A DNA stretch of 64,000 bases from Acidimicrobiales bacterium (lineage in GTDB: Bacteria > Actinomycetota > Acidimicrobiia > Acidimicrobiales > Acidimicrobilacustridaceae): contig JALOLR010000009.1 of assembly GCA_025455885.1 (NCBI GenBank), forward strand, positions 1-64,000, written 5' to 3'. The notes below the pieces were generated by a model. The model was given only the letters and a program-made list of their open reading frames with translations, made no database searches and was not told the origin of the DNA. Within the stretch, counting starts at the first letter, position 1. Each line of letters begins with the position of its first letter. Positions 41,763 to 51,544 of the stretch are shown one piece after another. Made by a program: the position numbers and the translations under genes.

Positions 41763-42625
41763 CCCGCCCGCCCACGGCCCGCGCCCCGCTCCCCACCCAC
41801 CCGGCCGCTCCTCCCGTCGCGCGCCGCATCGCCGGGCTGACCCTCGTGGCGGCGATCGTCGGCCTCGGAGCGGTCACCGCACTGCTGTGGTGGAGCGGGA
41901 ACGCGCTGCCCCCGCCGACCACGCTCGACGAACGGGGCGTGGCCGAGTGGCTCGGCACCACCGATCCGGTGGTGGCCGCCTTCGCGCTCGTCCGCCTCGC
42001 CGGCCTGGCGGCGGCGGCCTGGATCGCGATGACCGGCACGGCGTCCCTGCTCGTCCACCTCAGCCGGCTCCGGAGGATCCGTTGGCTGCGCCGCCTGGTC
42101 GACCGCCTGTGCCTCCCCGTGGTGCGGCGTCTGGTGCACGGGGTGGCCGGCGTGACCCTGGCTGCGGCGACGCTGGCGCCCGGCGCAGCCGGCGCCGTCA
42201 CCGCCCCGACGCCGCCCGCCCGCGTCGAGACCGCCTTCCTCGTCGCCGTCGAGGGGCCCAACGGTGCACGAGAGCCCGTCCCGACCGCCGACCGGGCCCG
42301 GATCGTGAGCCTCGACCCGGCCCCCACTGCACCGGCCCCCGCTGCGCCGACGCCCGCGAGTCCCGCGTCGGCCCCGCCTCCGTCGCCCGCCCCGGCGGCC
42401 GGCGAGACCTGGGAGATCCGCCGCGGCGACCACCTGTGGCACGTCGCCGAGGCCACGCTGGCCCGCCGCCACGGCACCGCCCCCACCGACGCCGAGACCG
42501 CCGGCTATCTGGCGGTCCTGCACCAGGCCAACCGCGATCGCCTGCTCGTGCCCGACGACCCCGACCTCGTCGTCGCCGGGCAGGTCATGACCCTCCCACC
42601 CACGACGCATCCCGGACCGGGCTGA
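41759..42625 (+). CDS. Membrane protein with C-terminal LysM domain
   Basis: The start GTG at 41759 overlaps the pseudokinase stop (GTGA). The 288-residue product has about three membrane helices (near residues 23, 75 and 125), a Pro/Ala-rich linker, and a C-terminal LysM-type module (about residues 218-283: WEIRRGDHLWHVAEATLARR, then QVMTLPP). LysM binds peptidoglycan, so the pair would link the membrane pseudokinase to the wall. Confidence 0.8.
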   Translation: MTRPPTARAPLPTHPAAPPVARRIAGLTLVAAIVGLGAVTALLWWSGNALPPPTTLDERGVAEWLGTTDPVVAAFALVRLAGLAAAAWIAMTGTASLLVHLSRLRRIRWLRRLVDRLCLPVVRRLVHGVAGVTLAAATLAPGAAGAVTAPTPPARVETAFLVAVEGPNGAREPVPTADRARIVSLDPAPTAPAPAAPTPASPASAPPPSPAPAAGETWEIRRGDHLWHVAEATLARRHGTAPTDAETAGYLAVLHQANRDRLLVPDDPDLVVAGQVMTLPPTTHPGPG

Positions 42626-42628
42626 ACG

Positions 42629-43717
42629 TCAACGCAGGCGGACGGCCACCTCGTTGGCCAACAGGCGACCCGGGACGGTGAGGCGCAGCCGCCCGCCCGA
42701 CTCCTCGACGAGACCGTCGAGCAGCTCGCGGTCCTCGACCGCGAGCGCGTCGACCGGGACGCCGGCGGTGGTGCGCAGCGCCAGCTGGAGCGCCTCGACG
42801 CGCCGGCGCCGCGGTTCGAGCTCCTCCGCCGCCGCTTCCGTGGGTGCCCCCGCCTCGACCGCGTCGATGTAGCGATCCGGGGTGCGCACGTTCCACCACC
42901 GCCGCCCGGCGAGATGGGAGTGGGCGGCGCAGCCGAAACCCAGGTAGTCGCCCTGGTCCCAGTAGAGCTCGTTGTGCCGGCAGCGGTGCCCCGGCTTCGC
43001 CCAGTTCGAGATCTCGTACCACTCGAGGCCGGCCCCCCCGAGCACCTCGGTGGCGAGGAGGTACTTGTCGGCCTGGTCGTCGTCGTCGGGATGGCGTTCG
43101 ACGTCGTCGGCCAGCGGCGTGCCGGGCTCGACGGTGAGGCCGTAGGCGCTCACGTGAGGCGGGTCGAGGGCCACGACGGCATCGAGGGTGCGAGCCCACT
43201 GCTCGAGCGTCTCGCCCGCGCCGCCGTAGATGACGTCGAGGTTGACGTTGGTGATGCCCACCGCCCGGGCCGCGGCCACGCTGCGCTCCACGTTGGCCGG
43301 GTCATGGGTGCGGCCCAGCGCGGCGAGGACCTCCGGGACCATCGACTGCACCCCGAACGAGACGCGGTTCACCCCACCCTCGACATAGGTCGCGAGGAGC
43401 GCCTCGTCGACCGTGTCGGGGTTGCACTCCACGGTCACCTCCGCACCGGGGCGGCGGGGGATCTCGGCCAGCACGGCCGTCAGCCCGGCCGCGGGCACCA
43501 TCGACGGAGTGCCACCCCCGACGAAGATCGACGACACCTCGCCGAGGCGCCCGTCGTCACGGTGCCGGGCGATGTCGGTGGTCAGCGCCCGCAGGTACGG
43601 CTCGGTCAGGTGGTGGCGGTCGGTCCAGGTGGCGAAGGCGCAGTAGTCGCACCGGGCCGCACAGAACGGGATGTGGACGTAGGCGCCGAACGGACGGGCG
43701 TCGGGCGACGCCGACAT
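42629..43717 (-). CDS. hemW: HemW-like radical SAM protein (haem chaperone)
   Basis: The 362-residue protein is of the oxygen-independent coproporphyrinogen III oxidase-like HemW group. It has YVHIPFCAARCDYCAF with the CxxxCxxC iron-sulfur motif at about residues 19-26, then FVGGGTPSMVP and the conserved RVSFGVQSM region. HemW delivers haem and lacks true HemN activity. I choose the ATG at 43717 (sharing the A of the upstream TGA) over a TTG one codon earlier. It is coupled to the bldD-like gene upstream. Confidence 0.9.
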   Translation of the reverse strand: MSASPDARPFGAYVHIPFCAARCDYCAFATWTDRHHLTEPYLRALTTDIARHRDDGRLGEVSSIFVGGGTPSMVPAAGLTAVLAEIPRRPGAEVTVECNPDTVDEALLATYVEGGVNRVSFGVQSMVPEVLAALGRTHDPANVERSVAAARAVGITNVNLDVIYGGAGETLEQWARTLDAVVALDPPHVSAYGLTVEPGTPLADDVERHPDDDDQADKYLLATEVLGGAGLEWYEISNWAKPGHRCRHNELYWDQGDYLGFGCAAHSHLAGRRWWNVRTPDRYIDAVEAGAPTEAAAEELEPRRRRVEALQLALRTTAGVPVDALAVEDRELLDGLVEESGGRLRLTVPGRLLANEVAVRLR

Positions 43718-44238
43718 CAACCGTTGTGCCCGAGACCCAGGTCGTCGAGCCGGTCGCCGGCCAGATCGGGGCCGACACCGAGGATGCAGGCGATGGCCCG
43801 CAGGTCGTCCTTGCGGATCGTGAGCACCCGGCCGTTGAAGTCCTGGCGCTGCACCTGGATCATCGTGAGGTAGCGGTTGAGCATGTCGGCCTCGGGCCCG
43901 CTCAGGTCCTCGAGGCGACGCAGGTCGATGGTGAACGAGCGGTCGTCGAACATCCCGGCGGCGGCCGGCGCGGCGTCGGGGAACCCGGGGCTCTCGTCGG
44001 CAGGCAGGAGCTGGTCGACGGGGACGCTGTAGAAGCGGGCCAGGCGCTGGAGCCTCGGAACGGAGATGGCCCGCTCACCGCGCTCGTAGGCGCCGAGGAC
44101 CGACGCCTTGAACTCCAGCTCGGAGTTCGCCTCGACCTCCTGGAGGCTCAGACGCTTCTGCCGACGGATCGCCCGGAGGCGGTCGCCCACCTTGCGACTG
44201 TAGGTGGTGGTCATCTCCCCCGTCGCCGACTCGCTCAT
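43717..44238 (-). CDS. BldD-like HTH regulator with c-di-GMP-binding motif
   Basis: The 173-residue product follows Streptomyces BldD closely. The N-terminal XRE-type HTH is KVGDRLRAIRRQKRLSLQEV at residues about 15-70. The C-terminal domain (about 100-165) contains QRQDFNGRVLTIRKDDLR, which keeps the RxD-x8-RxxD cyclic-di-GMP signature. In Streptomyces BldD represses development when dimerised by c-di-GMP. The start ATG at 44238 follows GAAAGGA-like sequence. It lies upstream of hemW and downstream of rsmE with a 108-bp gap that may carry its promoter. Confidence 0.87.
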   Translation of the reverse strand: MSESATGEMTTTYSRKVGDRLRAIRRQKRLSLQEVEANSELEFKASVLGAYERGERAISVPRLQRLARFYSVPVDQLLPADESPGFPDAAPAAAGMFDDRSFTIDLRRLEDLSGPEADMLNRYLTMIQVQRQDFNGRVLTIRKDDLRAIACILGVGPDLAGDRLDDLGLGHNG

Positions 44239-44319
44239 CGAAAGGACTCCTTCGCGCCTCTGCAGGCTCGCCCGGGCACGCACGCCCGGGGCCCAGCCAC
44301 CCATTGTGGCCCAAGAATC

Positions 44320-44334
44320 ACCACGGAGGGTGGT
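44320..44334. promoter_or_regulatory. Short inverted repeat upstream of the bldD-like gene
   Basis: ACCAC and GTGGT, five bases apart, form an inverted repeat about 82-96 bp upstream of the bldD-like start. It could be an operator for autoregulation, but the match to known BldD boxes is weak. Confidence 0.3.
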
Positions 44335-44346
44335 TTCGTGAGGATT

Positions 44347-45048
44347 TCACGGCTCACCGGTGCCGGCCACCAGCCCCTCCCGCAGCGCCGCGAACACGGC
44401 ACCGGCGGCGATGGCGGCGGTCTCGGCCCGCAACACGGTGGGCGCGAAGCCCACCCTCGCCGGGAGCCGACTCCGCTCCTCGGGCGACCACCCCCCCTCG
44501 GGGCCCACGAGCACGAGGGCGGAGCCCGGCCGAGGCGGCGGCCCGCCCGGGTCGGCGGCCACCGCGTCGGGACGGGCGATGACCTCGTCGAACGTCGTCA
44601 CCGGCTCGACCTCCGCCAACCACGTGCGACGGCTCTGCATGGCCGCCTCCCGAGCGATCCGGGCCAGCCGCTCGGCCTGGCGGGCGCCCTTGGCGTCGTC
44701 CCAGCGCACGACGGATCGGTCGGCGACGAAGGGCACGATGCGGTCGACCCCGAGCTCGGTGAGCTTCTGCACGACGAGGTCGGGCCGAGCTCCCTTCACC
44801 AGCGCGAAGGCCACGGCCAGAGAGGGCTGGGGAACCGGATCGGCGACGACCTCGCCGTCCACGGCGAGCAAGGATCCGAACCGGCACCACCGCCACCGGC
44901 CGGCGCCGTCGGTCACGCTCACCGGATCGCCGTCACGCACCCGCCGCACCCGTTCGAGGTGGTGACGGTCGTCGGCGTCGAGCTCCGGGTGCTCGACATC
45001 GGCCACGATCACGTGCGGCGCCGCTCCCCCCGGGCGGTGCAGCGGCAC
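44347..45048 (-). CDS. rsmE: 16S rRNA (m3U1498) methyltransferase RsmE
   Basis: The 233-residue SPOUT-family protein has the PUA-like N-terminal domain with HHLERVRRVRDGDPVSVTDG near residue 28 and the knotted C-terminal half with LVLVGPEGGWSPEERSRL near residue 181 and LRAETAAIAAGAVF near residue 208. It methylates uridine 1498 of 16S rRNA. The GTG start is 2 bp after the dnaJ stop, the usual hrcA-dnaJ-rsmE arrangement. Confidence 0.92.
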   Translation of the reverse strand: MPLHRPGGAAPHVIVADVEHPELDADDRHHLERVRRVRDGDPVSVTDGAGRWRWCRFGSLLAVDGEVVADPVPQPSLAVAFALVKGARPDLVVQKLTELGVDRIVPFVADRSVVRWDDAKGARQAERLARIAREAAMQSRRTWLAEVEPVTTFDEVIARPDAVAADPGGPPPRPGSALVLVGPEGGWSPEERSRLPARVGFAPTVLRAETAAIAAGAVFAALREGLVAGTGEP

Positions 45049-45050
45049 GG

Positions 45051-46160
45051 CTACTTGAACGCCGACTTGAGCCGGGTGAAGACCCCGCCCTCGGGCGGGG
45101 CGACCTCGTGGCCGCGCAGCTCGGCGAGCTGTTGGAGCAGCGCGACCTCCTCATCGCTGAGGTCCGTGGGCGTCTCGACCACGATCTGCACGATCAGGTC
45201 GCCCCGGCCCCTCCCCTGGAGGTGTGGGACGCCCTTGCCCCGGTACCGGACCGTGCGTCCGGTCTGGGTGCCGGCGACGAGGTCGAGGTCTTCCTCGCCG
45301 TCGAGGGTGTCGAACGTGAGCCGGGCCCCGAGCGCCGCCTGGGTCATCGGCACGTACAGGTCGAGGAGGAGGTCGTCGCCGTGGCGGGTGAACACCTCGT
45401 GAGGTGCGACCCGTACGTGCACGTAGAGGTCGCCGACCCCGCCGCCCCGGGGCCCGACGGCACCGCGACCGCTGAGGCGCAGGGTGGCCCCGCTGTCGAC
45501 ACCGGCGGGGACGTCGACGGTGAGCGTGCGCTCCTCGACGACCCGTCCCTCGCCCCGACAGCGCGGGCAGGGTGTGGGGACGACCGATCCCATGCCCGAG
45601 CACCGCGGGCACGGACCGGCGGTGACCATCTGGCCGAGGATCGACTGGCGCACTCGACGCACCTGGCCGGCCCCGTCGCACTCGCTGCAGGTCTCGACGC
45701 CGGTGCCCGGCGCCGCCCCGGTGGCTTCGCAGTCGTCGCACGGGACCGCCGTGCGGACGGTGACCGGCGCCTCGACGCCGAACACGGCGTCGGCGAACTC
45801 GAGGTCGACGACGACCTCGAGGTCCGATCCGCGAGGTGGCCCGGACGGGCCGCTCGCCGCGCCGCCACCGAACGGGCTGCCGCCGGTGAAGAACATGTCG
45901 AAGATGTCCCCCAGACCCCCGCCGCCGCCGAAGGGAGAGCCCCCCGGGCCGGCCTCGCCGAACCTGTCGTACTGGCGGCGCCGGTCGGGGTCGGAGAGCG
46001 TCTCGTACGCGACGGCGATCTGCTTGAAGCGGGCCTCCGCCTCGACGTCACCGGGGTTGGCGTCGGGGTGGAGCTGGCGGGCGAGGCGCCGGTAGGACCG
46101 CTTGATCTCGTCGGGGTCGGCGTCGCGGGTGACGCCGAGCAGCTCGTAGTAGTCGGCCAC
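45051..46160 (-). CDS. dnaJ: Chaperone DnaJ
   Basis: The 369-residue product is a type I J-protein. The J domain (residues 1-68) has LHPDANPGD near residue 31. A Gly/Phe-rich region follows (about 70-110). The zinc domain (about 135-205) has all four CxxCxGxG-type repeats: CDDCEATG, CSECDGAG, CPRCSGMG and CPRCRGEG. Then come substrate-binding beta domains. It starts with GTG 3 bp after the hrcA stop, so the heat-shock repressor and chaperone are one transcript. DnaK and GrpE are not in the window. Confidence 0.95.
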   Translation of the reverse strand: MADYYELLGVTRDADPDEIKRSYRRLARQLHPDANPGDVEAEARFKQIAVAYETLSDPDRRRQYDRFGEAGPGGSPFGGGGGLGDIFDMFFTGGSPFGGGAASGPSGPPRGSDLEVVVDLEFADAVFGVEAPVTVRTAVPCDDCEATGAAPGTGVETCSECDGAGQVRRVRQSILGQMVTAGPCPRCSGMGSVVPTPCPRCRGEGRVVEERTLTVDVPAGVDSGATLRLSGRGAVGPRGGGVGDLYVHVRVAPHEVFTRHGDDLLLDLYVPMTQAALGARLTFDTLDGEEDLDLVAGTQTGRTVRYRGKGVPHLQGRGRGDLIVQIVVETPTDLSDEEVALLQQLAELRGHEVAPPEGGVFTRLKSAFK

Positions 46161-46163
46161 CGC

Positions 46164-47180
46164 TCAGCCCTCGCTCAGCTGACGGCCCAGGCGGTTGCTG
46201 ACCACGGCCACCGCCGCCAACGCCTGGTCGTAGTGCATGCGGGTGGGTCCGAGCACGCCGATGGAGCCCGCCGTCTCGCCGTCGACCAGGTAGGGGGCGA
46301 CGACCAGGGAGCAGTCGGAGAGCGCCTGGTTGCCGGTCTCGGTGCCGATGGCCACCGAGAGTCCACGGTCGAGAACGTCCTCGAGGAGGCTGACCACCAC
46401 GAGCTGCTGCTCGAGGATGCGCAGGATCTCGCTCACGGTGTCGACGGCGTCGAAGGCGGCGGCCATCTGGGCGGTGCCGCCGATGAACACCTGGTCGTCG
46501 TGACGGTGCTCGCCCCGCAGCTCGACCAGCGCGGCGTGCACGACGTCGGCCACCCCGGGACCGGCGTCCCCGTGCTCCGGTCCGTCGAGGTCGATCGAGG
46601 CCGCCGCGGCGAGCGTCTGGCCGACCAGGATCGACCCGAGGCGCACCCCGGCGGCGTTGACGACCAGCTCGTCGACGTCGCCGTCGAGGTCGATCGTGTG
46701 CTTCTCGAGGGCACCGTTGGACAGCACGAGGACGGCGAGCACGACCCGGGGCGCCAACGACACGAGCTGCACCGACTTGATGGTGGCCACCTCGTGGGGC
46801 GGCCCCACCACCACCGCCGCGTACTGGGTCAGCTTGGACAGCAGCCGGGTGGTGTCGGACAGCATCTCCTCGAGCTCACCGTGGGTCCGGGAGAAGAACG
46901 ACCGCACCTGCTGGGCCTCGGTCGACCCGAGCCGACCGGGTCCGCCCAGCTGGTCGACGAAGAAGCGGTACCCCTTCTCGGTGGGCACCCGCCCGGCGCT
47001 CGTGTGGGGCTGGGTGAGGTACCCCTCGGCCTCCAGGGCGGCCATGTCGTTGCGCACCGTGGCCGAGGACACGCCGACCTCGGGCGACCGGGCCACGTGC
47101 CCGGAACCGACCGGCTGGGCGGTCTCGATGTACTCCGTCACCACCGCCCGCAGGACGGTGGCCTTGCGATCGTCGAGCAT
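46164..47180 (-). CDS. hrcA: Heat-inducible repressor HrcA
   Basis: The 338-residue protein has the winged-helix start MLDDRKATVLRAVVTEYIET, the recognition region PEVGVSSATVRNDMAALE near residue 32, and the GAF-like body ending ALAAVAVVSNRLGRQLSEG. HrcA represses chaperone genes by binding CIRCE. The ATG at 47180 has GAGGACG upstream; longer frames to 47831 overlap lepA and are not used. A CIRCE-like element lies 75-100 bp upstream, consistent with autoregulation. Confidence 0.93.
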   Translation of the reverse strand: MLDDRKATVLRAVVTEYIETAQPVGSGHVARSPEVGVSSATVRNDMAALEAEGYLTQPHTSAGRVPTEKGYRFFVDQLGGPGRLGSTEAQQVRSFFSRTHGELEEMLSDTTRLLSKLTQYAAVVVGPPHEVATIKSVQLVSLAPRVVLAVLVLSNGALEKHTIDLDGDVDELVVNAAGVRLGSILVGQTLAAAASIDLDGPEHGDAGPGVADVVHAALVELRGEHRHDDQVFIGGTAQMAAAFDAVDTVSEILRILEQQLVVVSLLEDVLDRGLSVAIGTETGNQALSDCSLVVAPYLVDGETAGSIGVLGPTRMHYDQALAAVAVVSNRLGRQLSEG

Positions 47181-47253
47181 GGCGTCCTCTGGTTCGGAGG
47201 ATCGGCGACCGAGCGGTCGGCCGTCCCTGCATGGTACCGGTCGACCCACCCGG

Positions 47254-47280
47254 CCAGCAGACGCAGGGCGCGAGTGCCAG
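47254..47280 (-). promoter_or_regulatory. hrcA: CIRCE-like element upstream of hrcA
   Basis: On the minus strand the left half CTGGCACTC is an excellent CIRCE half-site. After exactly nine bases the right half reads GTCTGCTGG, which keeps only five of nine consensus positions. The spacing and location (74 bp upstream of hrcA) support a degenerate operator. Confidence 0.5.
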
Positions 47281-47299
47281 CCCGGACGGGGGCGCGCGC

Positions 47300-49084
<1,785 letters not shown>

Positions 49085-49174
49085 CGGGGATCCGACGATC
49101 TCTTCGTGCTCAGGGGGACGAGCGCCGACGCCGGTGCGTCAGGCCCGGGGCGAGCCTACCGGTGGGCCCGGGGT

Positions 49175-49203
49175 GTGACGTGGGTGGCCCCGGCCGCTAT
49201 CAT
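49175..49203 (+). promoter_or_regulatory. rpsT: Probable rpsT promoter
   Basis: GTGACG and TATCAT are separated by 17 bases. The -10 box is about 80 bp before the rpsT GTG, leaving a leader that contains the tandem repeat at 49249-49272. Confidence 0.5.
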
Positions 49204-49248
49204 CGCGTCTTCGTGTCCGGGCCCTGCCGCCCGGCCCTCCCCACAGCA

Positions 49249-49272
49249 CCCCTCGCACCGCCCCTCGCACCG
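49249..49272 (+). repeat. Two tandem 12-bp repeats in the rpsT leader
   Basis: CCCCTCGCACCG occurs twice in direct succession just before the rpsT ribosome-binding region (GAAGG). It is a slippage product or a leader element; S20 autoregulates at the mRNA level in E. coli, but no similar structure is proven here. Confidence 0.7.
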
Positions 49273-49283
49273 AAGGTCTCCAC

Positions 49284-49553
49284 GTGGCCAACATCAAGAG
49301 CCAGATCAAGCGCAACAAGCAGAACGAGCGGCGTCGCCTGCGCAACAAGGCGGTGCGCTCCGAGCTGAAGACCCGCACCAAGCGGGCCGAGACCGCCGCC
49401 GCCGAGGGCTCCGACGACGCCACCGAGGCGCTGCGCGAGGCCATCAAGCGGATCGACAAGGCCGCCAGCAAGGGCGTGATCCACAAGAACCAGGCCGCCC
49501 GGCGCAAGAGTCGGCTGGTCAAGCGGATCTCCACCGCCGACGCCGCCGAGTAG
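49284..49553 (+). CDS. rpsT: 30S ribosomal protein S20
   Basis: The 89-residue product begins [20 protein letters not shown] and continues as two long basic helices, ending in [18 protein letters not shown]. Length and composition match S20, a primary 16S rRNA binder. The start is GTG at 49284. It is a single-gene unit with its own promoter and a strong hairpin after it, divergent from lepA as in many actinobacteria. Confidence 0.97.
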   Translation: MANIKSQIKRNKQNERRRLRNKAVRSELKTRTKRAETAAAEGSDDATEALREAIKRIDKAASKGVIHKNQAARRKSRLVKRISTADAAE

Positions 49554-49590
49554 CAGCCGGCCGCTCCCGGCCACCGCACCACCGCTCACC

Positions 49591-49613
49591 GACCGGAGCC
49601 TCGTGCTCCGGTC
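49591..49613. terminator. Strong hairpin between rpsT and holA
   Basis: GACCGGAGC and GCTCCGGTC form a perfect 9-bp stem with a 5-base CTCGT loop, placed between two convergent genes (rpsT on plus, holA on minus). It can serve both directions. Confidence 0.75.
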
Positions 49614-49634
49614 GTGTCGCGCCCGGGCCCGAGC

Positions 49635-50684
49635 TCAGCGCCGCGAGGCCGCCCGGGTGCGCCCGGCGAGGCGGGCCACCAGCACCTCGACCACCACGTC
49701 GGGCGGCCACGCCCTGGCCCCGTGCAGGTCGAGGTCGGCCCGGGCCAGCAACTCGACCACCTCGGCCAGGCGGTCCGAGCCCAACCGCTCGGCGCCGGTG
49801 AGCGCCTTCTTGGCGGGGAACGTGCTGCCCTTGATGCCGAGCACCTCGGCGGCCGCCTTCTCGCCGCGCACGTCCGGGTCGTCGAGGCGCAGCATCCGCA
49901 GGTAGTGGTTCGTGAGGGTGGCCATCACCTGCAATGGGTGCCGGCCGCCGCCGTCGAGCATCCGGTGCAACATGTCGAGAGCCCGGGGCACGTCCCCGGC
50001 GTCGATGGCGTCGGTGAGGTCCCAGGGGGCGACGTCGCCCGCACCGCCGAGGTAGGGCTCGACGTCGTCACGACCGACCCGGGCTCCCTCCCCGAAGACG
50101 CCGGCGAGGGTCACCAGGAGGGCGGGCAGGCGCCCGAGGTCGTCGCCGAGGGTGTCGACCACCGCGGCCCGGGCGGCCGCGTCGAGGACCACCGACGCGT
50201 CGCGGAGCTGGTCGTCCACCCAGGTCGTCCGGGCCTTCCCCCGGCCGGGAGCGGTGTCGACCACGACCCCGCCGGCCCCGCTGACGGCATCGGCGAGGCT
50301 GCGCGGGACGTTGCCGAGCCGGCCCTGCCGGCCGGGTCGGTCGTCCTTCTCCCACACCAGCACGAGGGCCGTGCTCGGCAGGGGATCGTCGAGGTAGGCG
50401 ACCAGCGGCGCGACCGCTTCCTTGGTGGTGAAGACCGCAGCGTGGCGGGCGACCACCACCCGACGGTCGGTGAGGAACGGCGGCGTCTGGGCGGCGTCGA
50501 CGAGCGGCGCGACGTCGAAGGCCCCGGCGTCGCGTTCGAACGCGTCCGCGGTGAGCTCCTCGACCATCAGTGAGCGGTCCCCGTCGCCCACGAGCTCGCG
50601 CACCAGGTCGACCGCAGCCGTCTCGAGCAGCACCTCGTCCGAGCCCTTCAACAGATAGACCGGGAGTGCGGTGTCGACGTTCAT
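49635..50684 (-). CDS. holA: DNA polymerase III subunit delta
   Basis: The start is the ATG at 50684, overlapping the FolP2-type stop in ATGA; this gives 349 residues. The HolA pattern is visible: VYLLKGSDEVLLETAAVDLV near residue 9, DDRPGRQGRL-type region, WDLTDAIDAGDVPRALDML near residue 220 and the C-terminal collar-domain helices (LLARADLDLHGA). Delta opens the sliding clamp during loading. The longer upstream frame is a shadow of the folP and comEC genes. It is last in the comEA-comEC-folP2-holA operon. Confidence 0.9.
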   Translation of the reverse strand: MNVDTALPVYLLKGSDEVLLETAAVDLVRELVGDGDRSLMVEELTADAFERDAGAFDVAPLVDAAQTPPFLTDRRVVVARHAAVFTTKEAVAPLVAYLDDPLPSTALVLVWEKDDRPGRQGRLGNVPRSLADAVSGAGGVVVDTAPGRGKARTTWVDDQLRDASVVLDAAARAAVVDTLGDDLGRLPALLVTLAGVFGEGARVGRDDVEPYLGGAGDVAPWDLTDAIDAGDVPRALDMLHRMLDGGGRHPLQVMATLTNHYLRMLRLDDPDVRGEKAAAEVLGIKGSTFPAKKALTGAERLGSDRLAEVVELLARADLDLHGARAWPPDVVVEVLVARLAGRTRAASRR

Positions 50685-51544
50685 GCGGCGGCGAGCACCG
50701 CCGACATGGTGTCGGCCACGCGGCGGCCGTCGCGGGCGTCGTGGGACCGCAGGATGCGACAGCCCAGGGCGATGCCGAGCGCGTGGGCGGCCATCGTGCC
50801 CATCTGGGCCTCGGAGCGATCGACGCCCAGGAGCGTCCACAGGAACCGCTTGTTGGAGGCCGAGAGGAACACCGGGTACCCGAGCTCGGCCAGGCGATCC
50901 GACGCCCGCAGCAGCACCAACGACTGGGCTTCGGACTTGCCGAGGTCGAGCCCGGCGTCGACCATGATCCGCTCGCGCGGGATGCCGGCGACCCGGGCCC
51001 GCTCGGCCCGGTCGGCGAGGAAGGCGCACACCTCGCCCACGAGGTCGTCGTAGTGCGGGTCGGGGTCGGGGACCCGCGGCGCCAGGCGGATGTGGGTGGC
51101 CACCACCGACGCGCCGGCGGCGGCGCACACGTCGAGGTAGTCCGGGTCGGCGAACCCGCTGATGTCGTTGCCGACGCACGCCCCGGCCTCGAAGCACGCC
51201 GCGGCCACGGACGCCCGCCAGGTGTCGACCGAGAGCGGGAGGTCGAACCGGCTGCGCAGCGCCTCGACGGCCGGGACGACCCGGTCGAGCTCCTGAGCCT
51301 CGGTGACCTCCTCCCCCGGGCCGGCCTTCACGCCCCCCACGTCGAGGAAGTCGGCGCCGTCGACGACGAGTTGCTCGGCCTTGCGGAGGAAGGCGTCGAA
51401 CTCGTAGTAGGCGCCCTGGTCGTAGAACGAGTCCGGTGTGCGGTTCAGGATGCCCATCACCACGGCCCGGGTGGTGATGTCGAAGCGGGTCGTCCCGAGG
51501 TCGAGGAACACGCGCCGGACCCTACCGTCGGTCCGACGCGTCAC
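50681..51544 (-). CDS. FolP2-type dihydropteroate synthase-like protein
   Basis: The 287-residue TIM-barrel protein starts at GTG 51544, overlapping the comEC stop in GTGA; a GTG at 51511 is an alternative. It has MGILNRTPDSFYDQGAYYEF near residue 28 and DVGGVKAGPGEEV near residue 68. Typical DHPS has DIGGxSTRPG at the second site; VKAGPG is the hallmark of mycobacterial FolP2, whose DHPS activity is not established. It may therefore not make folate. It is coupled to comEC and holA, an unusual place for a folate gene. Confidence 0.82.
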   Translation of the reverse strand: MTRRTDGRVRRVFLDLGTTRFDITTRAVVMGILNRTPDSFYDQGAYYEFDAFLRKAEQLVVDGADFLDVGGVKAGPGEEVTEAQELDRVVPAVEALRSRFDLPLSVDTWRASVAAACFEAGACVGNDISGFADPDYLDVCAAAGASVVATHIRLAPRVPDPDPHYDDLVGEVCAFLADRAERARVAGIPRERIMVDAGLDLGKSEAQSLVLLRASDRLAELGYPVFLSASNKRFLWTLLGVDRSEAQMGTMAAHALGIALGCRILRSHDARDGRRVADTMSAVLAAA

